Source: Urechidicola croceus (GTDB lineage: Bacteria; Bacteroidota; Bacteroidia; Flavobacteriales; Flavobacteriaceae). Taken from it: a stretch of 64,000 bases of DNA. The notes beneath the pieces were generated by a model. That model saw only the letters and a program-made list of their open reading frames with translations. It had not been told where the DNA came from and made no database searches. The position numbers were made by a program, and so were the translations under genes. The DNA lies in assembly GCA_905181865.1 (NCBI GenBank), contig CAJIZG010000003.1, forward strand, positions 389,001 to 453,000. The letters are read 5' to 3'. The stretch's first letter is position 1; every line of letters begins with the position of its first letter. Below are positions 28,018-37,395 of the stretch, piece after piece.

Positions 28018-29395
28018 GTTAATTCTCTGTGTATTTCTTTTTGTTCCATTGAGCATACTGGCACAAAAAAAGGATGCTCCTAATATCATCATTATTTTAA
28101 CAGACGATCAAGGCTATACAGATGTTGGGTTTAATGGAAGTACTGAAATTCCTACTCCAAATATTGATAGAATTGCAAAAAATGGTGTTGTTTTCACAAA
28201 TGGATATGTTAGTTATGCAGTTTGTGGACCAAGCCGTGCAGGATTGATGACGGGGCGTTATCAAGATCGATTTGGTTTTGGAAGAAATCCATTATTAGCT
28301 CCAAATGATATTGATCAAGGAGTACCTGTTGAAGAAGAAATGATTTCTGAAGCATTGAAAAATGTCGGCTATAATACGCTGGCCATTGGAAAATGGCATT
28401 TAGGAGCGCATAAAGACCAACGACCATTACAACAAGGTTTTGATGAACATTTTGGTTTTTTAAGTGGAGGACATCGTTATTTTCCTGAAGATTGGAAATT
28501 AAATGACCTTACAGAAATTAGATCGCAGAATGACGGCTATATAACCAAGTTATTACACAACGGAAAACGCATAAATGAAACGGCCTATTTGACCGATGCA
28601 CTATCTCGAGAAGCGGTGAACTTCATTAAAAAGAAACGTAAAGGTCCTTTCTTTATTTATTTGGCCTATAATGCCCCTCACTCTCCATTACAGGCAACTA
28701 AAAAATATTTAGATCGTTTTCCAAATATTGAAAACAAAAAACGAAAAATCTATGCTGCCATGGTAAGTGCAGTTGATGATGGTGTCGGAAACATATTAGA
28801 TGCTTTAGATGAAATGGCTATTTCAGACAATACTATTGTTTATTTCTTATCAGATAACGGCGGACCATTGCATAATGGTTCAAATAACGATCCTCTTAGA
28901 GGTAAAAAAGGAAATGTATATGAAGGTGGAATTAGAGTCCCATTTGCTATGCAATGGCCAAAAAATATAAAAGCTGGTCAAACTTATGCCAAACCAGTCA
29001 TATCACTTGATATTTTTGCAACGGCCGCAGAATATGCTGGGTTCACTCCCAAAAGTAAAATTGATGGTGTTAATATTGTTCCTTTCTTAAATGCTAAATC
29101 GAATGAAACTCCACATAATTATTTGTTTTGGAGGAAATTCGATCAAGAAAAAATTGGGATAAGATCGGATGACTTCAAACTAGTCAAGGAAGACAATGGA
29201 GTTCTTGAATTGTTCAATGTTACGAAAGATATCTCTGAAAAAAATCCATTGTATAATAAAAACCATTTTAACAAACTTCATAACGAATATGAAATTTGGT
29301 TAAAAGAAATGTTAGATCCTATATTTTTTGGACTTCTTCATAATACAGAATATTCTAAGTCTCATCCGAATAGATTTCTAATTAAAGAGGAATGA
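28004..29395 (+). CDS. S1-family sulfatase, secreted
   Basis: The 463-residue enzyme has a signal peptide (cleavage near LSILAQ), the motif C74-GPSR followed by LMTGRYQDRFG, then AIGKWHLGAHKDQRPLQQGF and YFLSDNGGPLHNGSNN. The sequence NDPLRGKKGNVYEGGIRVP is typical of many marine exo-sulfatases. It is the last gene of the operon and overlaps the PhoD-like gene by 14 bp. A long-stem hairpin follows at 29411. Confidence 0.93.
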   Translation: MEITKLILCVFLFVPLSILAQKKDAPNIIIILTDDQGYTDVGFNGSTEIPTPNIDRIAKNGVVFTNGYVSYAVCGPSRAGLMTGRYQDRFGFGRNPLLAPNDIDQGVPVEEEMISEALKNVGYNTLAIGKWHLGAHKDQRPLQQGFDEHFGFLSGGHRYFPEDWKLNDLTEIRSQNDGYITKLLHNGKRINETAYLTDALSREAVNFIKKKRKGPFFIYLAYNAPHSPLQATKKYLDRFPNIENKKRKIYAAMVSAVDDGVGNILDALDEMAISDNTIVYFLSDNGGPLHNGSNNDPLRGKKGNVYEGGIRVPFAMQWPKNIKAGQTYAKPVISLDIFATAAEYAGFTPKSKIDGVNIVPFLNAKSNETPHNYLFWRKFDQEKIGIRSDDFKLVKEDNGVLELFNVTKDISEKNPLYNKNHFNKLHNEYEIWLKEMLDPIFFGLLHNTEYSKSHPNRFLIKEE

Positions 29396-29410
29396 ACAAT
29401 TTAATGGATT

Positions 29411-29464
29411 TTAAGCGTTTCTTATCTTTTTAATTTTTTTTATGAGAGACATAGAAACGCTCAA
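29411..29464. terminator. Possible hairpin terminator after the sulfatase operon
   Basis: AGCGTTTCT (29414-29422) pairs perfectly with AGAAACGCT (29453-29461), with partial extension on both sides and a 30-nt T-rich loop. No clear T tract follows, so it may be a stabilising 3' hairpin rather than a terminator. Confidence 0.35.
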
Positions 29465-29639
29465 TTTAAATAGTGCACGTTTACATCTACCTTCGGAATA
29501 AAATAGATCTCATAACTTAATATGATTATATCATTTACTGATAATTTTTAACAGATATAAGATAGAAAATGAAAGAAGACATACAGAATTGGTAAATAAA
29601 ACTCCGAATTCTAAATTTAATCAATATAAATTGACTTAT

Positions 29640-30646
29640 AACCTGAGTTCGATTAATAAAAAATTAACTGATTAGACGCTACTTTTTGATATTTAATGGA
29701 AGGTTTTTTAGGCAGAAAACTATATGCAATAGACCCTACAACTATATTTGATAAGAAGTTAGTAAAACGTCTATGTCTAGAATGTTCAATTTGACAACTA
29801 TTTTTAAGTTCATCATGTACCGTTTCAATAATAGAACGTTTTCTAAGTAATATTTTATCGCTCATAGTCATTAAAGAATTCTTTATATTATTTTTAATAT
29901 GAGTAATCAAATGTAATCCGTCAGCAAAAAGCAGTTGCATCAAATCCTTACCAATATATCCTTTGTCAGCATATAATTTTCCGTAGATTTTATCTAAAAC
30001 TTTTCTTTTCTAATGGTGTTCTGTCATCAATATTGGCTTGAGTAATGGTGAAATTCAGGATTTCTCCCTTGTCATTTATAATACTCTGAAGTTTGAATCC
30101 GCGAAACCACCCCATAATAGATTTCCATTAGTAGCAATATTTTTACATACTTTATTATTTCTAATTCGTTTGGGTTTACAAACTCTAATAGGTGCAGAAT
30201 CTACAAAAGAAATACCTGTAGAATCACCCAAACAGCGGGTTTTTAAAAACAAAGTCATCGCCATTAAATTTTGACCAACGAGCTCTGTAAATCTGTTGTA
30301 AGAAACCGTTGAAGGAAAATCACCTTTCATCCATTTTTGAACATAAAAAATACAGAAATGTTTGAACGTTCTAAAACCACTTAACTGAAATAGAATACAG
30401 TGTGTAATCACCTCACTTTTACTCATTATAGACGGTCGTTTTTATGGATTTCCTAAAAGAGATGCATCAACGACTTTATCATATTCTTTGCAGAATTCGT
30501 CAACAATATAAAATATTTCTGTAATTTTAGAATAGATTAACATAGATAGCTTTTTAGATTAATAAATTGATATTCAAAATCTTAATTTAATGAAAATCTA
30601 TCTTTTACCCAAAAAATTGAGCCTAAATATTAATCGAACTCAGGTT
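29640..30646 (-). mobile_element. Decayed IS982-family insertion sequence (about 1.0 kb)
   Basis: The element is bounded by perfect 19-bp inverted repeats, AACCTGAGTTCGATTAATA at 29640-29658 and its reverse complement at 30628-30646. The internal transposase gene is broken. Flanks are an operon end on the left and the DUF5916 gene region on the right. The same terminal sequence occurs as a 53-bp mini-element at 60487. Confidence 0.85.
29653..30543 (-). pseudogene. IS982-family transposase, inactivated
   Basis: The N-terminus at 30543 ([20 protein letters not shown]) meets an in-frame TAA about 33 codons later, where a lysine codon is expected (NP-stop-KRPSIMSKSEV). The middle part is open to 30076 (GFRTFKHFCIFYVQKW, SFVDSAPIRVCKPKRI). 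A frame break around 30000 precedes the C-terminal part (LLRKRSIIETVHDELKN, QIEHSRHRRFTNFLSN). These blocks are classic IS982 transposase. With one stop and one frameshift it cannot act by itself. Confidence 0.85.
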
Positions 30647-30713
30647 GTTAAATTTAACCGTCTTAAAAAGGGGGAGTAGCATATTGAGTTGTATATTTAA
30701 TATCAGTAAAAAG

Positions 30714-30750
30714 TGAACTTTAAAAGGGTTAAATCTAAGAGATAGATTTG
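30714..30750. repeat. Solitary end of the IS3-type element
   Basis: TGAACT at 30714 is preceded by AAAAAG and followed 20 bp later by TAAGAGATAG, as in the right end of the IS3 element at 19133-20573 (CAGCAAAAAGTGAACT on its minus strand). No transposase remains here. It may be a deletion scar of a second copy. Confidence 0.45.
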
Positions 30751-30808
30751 GAGTCTTATAAAAGGTTAAAAAAACCTAAATTTTACTCTTCCATCTAATT
30801 TAAAACCA

Positions 30809-33007
30809 ATGACAAGAACAATTCTAGTTCTATCCATACTTTTTTTTACAATTTTTTCCTTCGGACAAAGTGAAAATAAAAGTTTTGTGGTAAAACATAC
30901 CATGGCAATTATAGAACCTGATGGTGCCCTTGACGAACCAATTTGGGAAACTACCAAAAGTACTAGTGCCTATAATCAATATTTTCCGCTCGATACCGTA
31001 CAAGCACAAAACCAATCAGAAATTAAAATTTTGTATGATGATGAAAACCTGTATATAGGTATAAAAGCTTACTCTATTGGCAAGAACTATGCATTACAAT
31101 CGTTAAAGCGCGATTTTAGAGGGAGTGGTAGTGACAGCTTTTCATTACTTTTTGATACCTACAACGATGGCACCAATGCATTTTTATTTGGTATTAATCC
31201 GCAAGGTGTGCGCAGAGAAGCACTCATTTCGAACGGAGGTACTGACATCAGTAATTTTAATCTTTCTTGGGACGTAAAATGGCAAGGAGACTCCAAAATT
31301 TACGATGACTATTTTACTGCCGAAATGATCATACCATTAACCTCTTTAAAATTTGAGGAAGGGACAATCAAATGGAGATTAAATAGCTACAGAATTGACA
31401 CTCAATCAAATGAGCGCAGTAGCTGGATTAGAATTCCACAAAATCAATTGATTTTCAATCTAGCATTTATGGGTGAAATGGTTTTCGAAAAACCCCTAGG
31501 GAAATCTAGAAGTCCGCTTGCCATTATACCATATATCAATACCATATCGCAAAAATATTTTGAATCCAATGAAGATTTCGATAACTTAAAAGTAGGTGGG
31601 GATGCCAAGGTTGCTATTGGTAATAATTTGAATTTAGATTTGACATTAAATCCAGATTTTTCACAAGTAGAAGTCGACGATCAAGTAACAAATTTAACTC
31701 GCTTCGAAGTTTCGCTTCCTGAGAAAAGGCAGTTTTTTATTGATAATAGCGATCTATTCGCAAGTTTTGGAGATGAACGCGATGCGAATCCGTTTTTCTC
31801 TAGACGCATCGGTATAGCTATAGATACGGCAGGTAATTCCATAGAAAATAAAATTATTGGTGGTGTTCGTTTAAGTGGCAAATTGACGAAAGACCTGAGA
31901 GTAGGTATTTTGAATATTCAGACAGCCAAAGATGAAGAAAATGAAATCCCCTCCAATAACAATACCATGATAGCCCTTCAACAAAGAGTTTTTTCGAGGT
32001 CAAATATTGGAGTGTTCTATATCAATAAGCAATCATTTGAAAAGAATGCCTTTGTTGATCGTAAAGATGAATACAACAGGGTGGTTGGCCTTGATTATAA
32101 TTTGGCATCTAAAGATAATAAGTGGACTGGTAAAATGTATACCCACGCGTCTTTTCAGCCCGATGATAATATAGGTAATTTATCTGCCGGAGCAATTCTT
32201 AGATATCAGTCTAGAAAATATAACTTCTACGTTAAAGGAATTTCGATAGATGAAGATTTTTCATCTGATTTGGGCTTTATCAGAAGAACAGGAATTTTCA
32301 AAGGCATTGTAAGTGCTGAACGCGTTTTTTGGCCAAAAAAAGGCATCATTCAAAATCACGGATTTCAATTTTTCCCTATTTTTTTATGGGATCCTAGCCT
32401 GGATTTTAAAAATACCGATTATGACCTTATGAGTACTTGGGAAGTAACCTTTAAAAATCAATCACAGTTGGAGATAGGCATAACGAATAGTTTTACCTTT
32501 CTATTTAACAACTTTGACCCTACCAATACGGATGGCGCATTAGAACTTCCTGGAGATCAAGGCTATCATTATAATAGTGTGAAATTTGGCTATCAATCAG
32601 ATAAGCGAAAACTTTTTGCTTTTAAAGTGGGCTCTGACGTTGGTAGTTTTTACAACGGAAAACGTTTTTCTTTAGAAAGTATGATGATCATGCGCTTTCA
32701 GCCAAAAGTCTTTCTTTCCCTAATCTTAAATTATGATCAAATTACATTACCAGAACCATACACAAGCGCTGACATTTGGTTGATAAGTCCAAAAATTGAT
32801 GTCACTTTTAGTAAGTCTATTTTTTGGTCCACATTAATTCAGTATAGTAATCAACGAGACAACTTAGGGTTGAATTCAAGATTACAATGGCGTTTTGCAC
32901 CGCTCTCAGATTTGTTCATTGTCTATAATGATAATTACTTCGTGAATAGTTTTCAGCCTAAAACCCGATCTATCAATTTGAAATTAACCTATTGGTTAAA
33001 TATTTAA
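30809..33007 (+). CDS. DUF5916 outer-membrane protein with CBM9-like domain
   Basis: The 732-residue protein has a signal peptide (cleavage near FSFGQ), an N-terminal CBM9-like domain (about 30-220: IIEPDGALDEPIWE, FLFGINPQGVRREALIS, SWIRIPQNQ) and a C-terminal barrel-like region of alternating strands ending NLKLTYWLNI. This is the DUF5916 family, common in Bacteroidetes and of unknown function; an outer-membrane or surface role is likely from the barrel. It is separated from the sulfatase operon by the dead IS982 element and has its own start region. Confidence 0.85.
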   Translation: MTRTILVLSILFFTIFSFGQSENKSFVVKHTMAIIEPDGALDEPIWETTKSTSAYNQYFPLDTVQAQNQSEIKILYDDENLYIGIKAYSIGKNYALQSLKRDFRGSGSDSFSLLFDTYNDGTNAFLFGINPQGVRREALISNGGTDISNFNLSWDVKWQGDSKIYDDYFTAEMIIPLTSLKFEEGTIKWRLNSYRIDTQSNERSSWIRIPQNQLIFNLAFMGEMVFEKPLGKSRSPLAIIPYINTISQKYFESNEDFDNLKVGGDAKVAIGNNLNLDLTLNPDFSQVEVDDQVTNLTRFEVSLPEKRQFFIDNSDLFASFGDERDANPFFSRRIGIAIDTAGNSIENKIIGGVRLSGKLTKDLRVGILNIQTAKDEENEIPSNNNTMIALQQRVFSRSNIGVFYINKQSFEKNAFVDRKDEYNRVVGLDYNLASKDNKWTGKMYTHASFQPDDNIGNLSAGAILRYQSRKYNFYVKGISIDEDFSSDLGFIRRTGIFKGIVSAERVFWPKKGIIQNHGFQFFPIFLWDPSLDFKNTDYDLMSTWEVTFKNQSQLEIGITNSFTFLFNNFDPTNTDGALELPGDQGYHYNSVKFGYQSDKRKLFAFKVGSDVGSFYNGKRFSLESMMIMRFQPKVFLSLILNYDQITLPEPYTSADIWLISPKIDVTFSKSIFWSTLIQYSNQRDNLGLNSRLQWRFAPLSDLFIVYNDNYFVNSFQPKTRSINLKLTYWLNI

Positions 33008-33085
33008 TCAATAGGGCTTTAACAACGTTGAGTTCAAATAATAAGTACAACACACTTATTACTTGAACTTAGAAATACATAAACG

Positions 33086-33361
33086 ATGAAAACTATAAAA
33101 AATAGACTCCTAATCTCTTTTGTTTCAGCATCAACGCTCAACGTAATTGCACAGGACTATTCCAAACAAATAAATACTTTTAAACAAAGTTTTACCGAAA
33201 AAAGTACAGAAAAATTAAATACTTTTTTAAGTTCTTTGCTAAAATTCAATCCAATTCCTGCGTTAAATACACAACGATAATTACAAATATTGTCAAGTAA
33301 TTAGCAAAATCAAATAATTTAATTATTGTAGAAAGTGATACCGGAAAAGGCAAAGTAAAAT
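33086..33361 (+). pseudogene. Remnant of a small secreted protein gene
   Basis: Starting at 33086, MKTIKNRLLISFVSASTLNV is a signal peptide and is followed by QDYSKQINTFKQSFTEKSTE. A stop comes at 33280. Downstream the sequence still encodes IIVESDTGKGKVKYDF in another frame near 33326-33365. The pieces look like one small secreted protein of about 120-150 residues that has lost its frame. The family is not firmly recognised. Confidence 0.5.
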
Positions 33362-33598
33362 ATGATTTCAAACCCTTTTGGAGTCGTTTTAAGAGACAAT
33401 CTAAACTGCCTGAATAAGGAACAAACAGTATACTCATTCAGTCATATAGACGCAATAGGAATCTTTAAAAGAATAGGTTTATTAGCCAAGTTACAGAAAG
33501 TAATGAGACATTCTACTATAAATATAGATTTAACTTATTTACGAGGTTTAGAGGTCGCTCAATTAACAGAAAATGATATGCCTATGGTTTCGTTTTGA
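33362..33598 (+). pseudogene. C-terminal fragment of a tyrosine recombinase
   Basis: The 78-codon frame has KEQTVYSFSHIDAIGIFKRI and MRHSTINIDLTYLRGLEVAQ, then TENDMPMV. This matches the end of Bacteroidetes phage-type integrases: the HxxR box, here degraded because the usual SFRH reads SFSH, and the box with the nucleophile tyrosine (LTYLRGL). The catalytic N-terminal half is missing. It marks a past integration or excision event. Confidence 0.6.
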
Positions 33599-33787
33599 AG
33601 TTTATAGACATGCATGGTTTTATTTAAAAAAGGAGGTGTTTATTTTAATGAAATTATGACAAGACGTACCGTGCTGAGATCATGATATTTCCATAAATTT
33701 GGTCTGTAATTTATAAAATGAATTTACGCTATCGAGTTTAAATTTATTGTACTAAGTTTATAAAACAACAAATAGCATTTTAGCCAT

Positions 33788-34408
33788 ATGGATTTATTTG
33801 ATCAGACACCAAAAAAAAGAGAATTTAAAAAATTCAAATTAAAAGACGGAGAAGTGTGGTACATGGAAAATTTTATTCCATTAGATAAAGCGAACGGCTA
33901 TTTCAAGACTTTCAGAGATCAAATAAATTGGAGACAAGAAGAAATTAAGATGTATGGAAAAACACATCCTGTACCGCGCAAGACTGCATGGTATGGATAT
34001 GAAGGCTTCACTTACACATATTCAGGAATTTTATGTAACCCAGAACCTTGGACTAAAGAATTATTAGGTGTCAAAAGAGTTATTGAAAGTTTTTTACCTG
34101 ATTCAGATTTTAATAGTGTGTTATTAAATTTATACCGTGATGGTAGTGACAAAGTAAGTTGGCATGCTGATGATGAAAAAGGATTGGGAAAAAATCCTCT
34201 AATTGCATCGGTAAGCCTAGGAGCAAAGAGACGTTTTGATCTAAAACATAAAACTGATTCCGAAGAAAAACTCCAATTAGAGTTAGTTCCCGGGTCATTG
34301 GTTATTATGAAAGGAACTCTGCAACATAACTGGCTCCATCAAATTCCAGTTCAGAAAAGAATTTTAAACCCAAGGATAAACCTGACATTTAGAACCATCG
34401 TGAGCTAA
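33788..34408 (+). CDS. alkB: AlkB-type 2-oxoglutarate/Fe(II) dioxygenase (DNA repair)
   Basis: The 206-residue protein demethylates alkylated bases in DNA or RNA. It shows the iron-binding H-x-D in SWHADDEKGLG and the second histidine in LQHNWLHQIP, followed by the arginine pair in RILNPRINLTFR that binds 2-oxoglutarate. The substrate-lid motif TAWYGYEGFTYTYSG is also typical. It sits among gene fragments but is itself intact. The next small frame starts inside its stop codon (TAATG). Confidence 0.93.
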   Translation: MDLFDQTPKKREFKKFKLKDGEVWYMENFIPLDKANGYFKTFRDQINWRQEEIKMYGKTHPVPRKTAWYGYEGFTYTYSGILCNPEPWTKELLGVKRVIESFLPDSDFNSVLLNLYRDGSDKVSWHADDEKGLGKNPLIASVSLGAKRRFDLKHKTDSEEKLQLELVPGSLVIMKGTLQHNWLHQIPVQKRILNPRINLTFRTIVS

Positions 34409-34545
34409 TGAGTAGATATAATCATCTCGTAAAAGCGCTCGATGATTTAAATGATGGGGAACTAGAAATAAAGGCGTATTTGCGTTCGTTAAAACCATAT
34501 GTAAAACAACTAAGGGCTTCAAATAGACTGAATTTCTATGGATAG
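34408..34545 (+). CDS. Small hypothetical protein coupled to alkB
   Basis: A 45-codon frame starts at the ATG that overlaps the alkB stop (TAATG). It encodes a basic, probably helical peptide (MSRYNHLVKALDDLNDGELE, then KAYLRSLKPYVKQLR). I do not recognise a family. The stop-start overlap favours real translation, but it could also be the 5' scrap of a deleted gene. Confidence 0.35.
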   Translation: MSRYNHLVKALDDLNDGELEIKAYLRSLKPYVKQLRASNRLNFYG

Positions 34546-34571
34546 AGACCTAATTCAGACTAACCCAATTA

Positions 34572-34808
34572 TCATGTGAAAGTATCCCAGATATACTTCC
34601 TAATGATATACCCCGTAATGCGCTTCAATGGATCTCCTGTTTCTGGATGATAACCGAAAGAAGTGAAAAAATCATATTCCTTTCCACTATTCTTCCCATA
34701 CCAAATTTCAGCGATCCTATTAGCTTTAATAAATTCAGTCAAACAATTCCGGTCTATTTCCCTAAAATTGCTACTTCATTTTTCGTGTACTAATTTTAGA
34801 TTTCCTTC
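34572..34808 (-). pseudogene. C-terminal fragment of an unrecognised protein
   Basis: On the minus strand one frame reads EGNLKLVHEK, a stop, then REIDRNCLTEFIKANRIAEI and WYGKNSGKEYDFFTSFGYHP before a stop at 34572. The well-ordered codons and the internal stop indicate a decayed gene. From here to 35765 there is no other convincing gene; the stretch is AT-rich and carries only a weak 66-codon frame. Confidence 0.45.
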
Positions 34809-35323
34809 GGAATAACTTACTTCATCAAATTGTAATTCAACATATCAATCACCCTCCCAAATCATCCATTTCTGAACACTCGATATCATTACTGAGATAA
34901 ACAAAATTAAAATTAAAACTTTAAAATATGAAACCTCATAATTTCAAGGTTTACATTACGTGTTTTTGAATATTGCAATAAAATTGATTCTGGAGAAATC
35001 AAAAACCTTCAAAATCTTAATTACTCAAAACAAGTTTTTACAATCAGTTTTCCCTTCTACAAAAAAGTTTACTCAATTACTAATCATGAATCTCTGTTGA
35101 TTATAACTTGTAGCGTTTATTTTCCTAAAATCCTTGAATATAATTATATGTAAAAAAACCCGTTGTGCATTTAAACAATATTGACTTTTAGATTGTTTAT
35201 ATTCCTGTTAAAAACAAACTTGTTAATGTATTGAATGATTGTTAATGCTGTTAATTTTGAGAGAATCCTTGTTTTAAAGCCTTCAAAAGTTTTCGCATAA
35301 TTGCTGTTTTTTATGAATTAAAT

Positions 35324-35524
35324 ATGGTAAATAGCTGCTCCTTGCTTATTGTACTATTTTTATGGATTTTTACATTTCTTTCTTTTGTACCACTCCACCA
35401 TAAAATTTCTGAAGGAAATACAAATCAAACCCTTTTACTACTGTTAATTCGTAGAAATTGGATTCGGACTTTCTTCTGGTCCTTTTTATTCATTGTTCAT
35501 CTCATAGGATACATCTCTATATGA
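35324..35524 (+). CDS. Possible small two-segment membrane protein
   Basis: A 66-codon frame with two hydrophobic segments (SLLIVLFLWIFTFLSF and FFWSFLFIVHLIGYISI) separated by a basic loop. No family is recognised. AT-rich intergenic DNA often yields such hydrophobic frames by chance, so this is a weak call in a 1.2-kb gap without clear genes. Confidence 0.2.
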   Translation: MVNSCSLLIVLFLWIFTFLSFVPLHHKISEGNTNQTLLLLLIRRNWIRTFFWSFLFIVHLIGYISI

Positions 35525-35765
35525 TAGAGAAAAGTTTTTATAACGCTCTATAAAAAGTGCAACCCTCTAATTTTAAATAAAATGGAATCTTTGGTAGGGA
35601 AATAAACATACTATTTACGTCCATAGCATTCACTTCTTCTGGTTATCCATTGCATGTCTTTTGGATATAGGCAAGTTCTAATTGTTTTCATTTCATACAC
35701 TTGATTTTGTGTATCGCTATTTCAGGACAAGACATCTTGTATAAGATAATCAAAATTCTCCTTTT

Positions 35766-36818
35766 TTACATCGAATTTCCGATCCCAACCAACACTACAG
35801 ACAATAAGATCACAACAATTCCGATAGTTATGGTCCATTTAGTTTTAGTTGCCACACCTTTCCATTCCTTGCGGTAAATTCCCCACATATTTGCGGTTAA
35901 AATTATGGTTGACATATGCAGAATCCAAGAACTAGCACCGTTGCCTAATTTGCTTTCTCCCATTCCGTAGAAAAAGAATTGTAAAAACCAGATTCCTCCT
36001 GCCAAAGCAGAGAATAGTATATTCTTTGCAATAGGGGTGGACTTGTTTGTGAAATCGGAATACGATTTATTTTTGATACTCAAAATTGTAGTCCAAATTA
36101 AATTGGTGGTGATTCCTCCCCAAAGAATGACTACAAAAGTTACGTTGTTTTGATACAGTGGATTAAAACCTGCTTCTACTGCAGCATCTGCTAAAGGCTT
36201 TCCTGCTTCTATTCCAAAATTAAAAAAGGAACTCAGAATTCCAGAAAGTACGGCAATAGCAAGTCCTTTGTATAAACTGAATTCAGCAATCGTTTTTTTC
36301 TTTTCGGCTTCAGAAAGTTCATTCTCCTTCATCATTCCCGCTTTACCAGAAATAGCAATACCAATCAAACAAACCAGCACCCCTAAAAGTACCAATTGCC
36401 CACCAGATGTTGCCATCATATCTGTAAATGAAATTTTCCCCTCCGTTGGATTCAGATTATAATAAATTGACGGAACGATTGCACCAAATGCTGCGCAAAA
36501 ACCAAGTACTACGGAATTCCCTAAAGACATTCCGAGATATCGTATCCCTAATCCATAACACAATCCTCCAACTCCCCAAAGTAATCCCATGAGAAAGGTA
36601 AACGTCAAGATATCATTAGAGCTTGCTGCAATAATATCCATAAAACCTGGCACTGTTAACCAGGCTGCCAATGGTGGCACTATGAGCCAAGAAACGGTAC
36701 CTCCTACCATCCAGTAACTCTCCCATGCCCATTTTTTTACTTTGTTGTATGGCATGTAAAAACTACCCGCTGCTAAACCTCCCAATGAGTGGAATAGAAC
36801 TCCTAATATTGCTTGCAT
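35766..36818 (-). CDS. rhaT: L-rhamnose/proton symporter RhaT
   Basis: The 350-residue membrane protein has ten hydrophobic segments and clear RhaT features: GLAAGSFYMPYNKVKKWAWE near the N-terminus, the segment WMVGGTVSWLIVPPLAAWLT and GLCYGLGIRYLGMSLGNSVV. It imports rhamnose with a proton. It is the last gene of the minus-strand rhamnose set and has a 185-bp upstream region that holds a shared regulatory block, so it may also be transcribed separately. Confidence 0.93.
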   Translation of the reverse strand: MQAILGVLFHSLGGLAAGSFYMPYNKVKKWAWESYWMVGGTVSWLIVPPLAAWLTVPGFMDIIAASSNDILTFTFLMGLLWGVGGLCYGLGIRYLGMSLGNSVVLGFCAAFGAIVPSIYYNLNPTEGKISFTDMMATSGGQLVLLGVLVCLIGIAISGKAGMMKENELSEAEKKKTIAEFSLYKGLAIAVLSGILSSFFNFGIEAGKPLADAAVEAGFNPLYQNNVTFVVILWGGITTNLIWTTILSIKNKSYSDFTNKSTPIAKNILFSALAGGIWFLQFFFYGMGESKLGNGASSWILHMSTIILTANMWGIYRKEWKGVATKTKWTITIGIVVILLSVVLVGIGNSM

Positions 36819-36840
36819 ATAATTTTGTTATTAATATAAT

Positions 36841-36900
36841 CTCTAGGTACTATAACTATGTCCTGTAACGTATGATTTTAAAATTACCCTTAAAAAAAAA
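36841..36900 (-). promoter_or_regulatory. Upstream block of rhaT shared with two glycan-locus genes
   Basis: About 60 bp with CTCTAGGT, AACGTATGA, TTTAAAA and ACCCTTAAAAAA in that order (plus strand). The same order occurs at 55047-55106 before the TonB-plug gene and at 57728-57785 before a transglutaminase gene, always 5' of a minus-strand gene. A shared operator or promoter is likely. Confidence 0.55.
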
Positions 36901-36963
36901 GTACATTTGTAAAATTAGCAACCCGAAATTCTGTAATTATTTACAATAAACTTTGAGGGACAG
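36892..36963. repeat. 72-bp repeat, inverted relative to 40113-40184
   Basis: From the A9 run onward the 72 bases match the reverse complement of 40113-40184 with four mismatches. The two copies face each other around the isomerase, mutarotase, dioxygenase and AraC genes. The other copy adjoins an IS3 OrfA remnant, so both may be IS scraps. Confidence 0.75.
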
Positions 36964-37003
36964 TAAACTATAAAGTTAGTATCCTGTATTGTACTGCTTC
37001 AGA

Positions 37004-37318
37004 TTAATCCAGATAAAACACTTCTTCTAAGGCTATTGTAACAGGAGAATTGTCTTTATTCACTTCCATAATAACCGACATAAACTTCCACCATTTTTTT
37101 ACAATTTCTGTTTGTCCTAAATCTTGCGAACCTCCATCTCCGGTTACTTTCTGAAAAGCGAATAAGATATTTGTTTCTTCATCTAAATAAATAGAATACT
37201 CACATACACCAAATTCTTTGAGTAATCGTTTTAGTTCGGGCCAAATTTCATCGTACCGTTTTTTATAGGCTACTTTTTGCCCCTCATTGAGTTGCATTTT
37301 AAAAGCGATTCGTTGCAT
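37004..37318 (-). CDS. rhaM: L-rhamnose mutarotase
   Basis: The 104-residue protein matches RhaM throughout: KKRYDEIWPELKRLLKEFG, EYSIYLDEETNILFAF, KKWWKFMSVIM and LEEVFYLD. RhaM interconverts alpha and beta anomers of L-rhamnose for the catabolic enzymes. Position 22, a histidine in the E. coli enzyme (general acid), is a tyrosine here (TAC), so activity may be altered. It lies between the isomerase gene and rhaT. The motif AGTATCCTGTA occurs on both sides of it, at 36978 and 37373. Confidence 0.93.
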   Translation of the reverse strand: MQRIAFKMQLNEGQKVAYKKRYDEIWPELKRLLKEFGVCEYSIYLDEETNILFAFQKVTGDGGSQDLGQTEIVKKWWKFMSVIMEVNKDNSPVTIALEEVFYLD

Positions 37319-37395
37319 TTACGATAGTTTAATTTTCCTATAATGAGCAATAAACTAAAAATATAAAAAACAAGTATCCTGTACTGTCTTACTTT

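Noticed and set aside
35324-35524. Firm call of a toxin-like small membrane protein
   Set aside because: Only hydrophobicity supports it; no antitoxin RNA or repeat was seen, so it is kept as a low-confidence frame.
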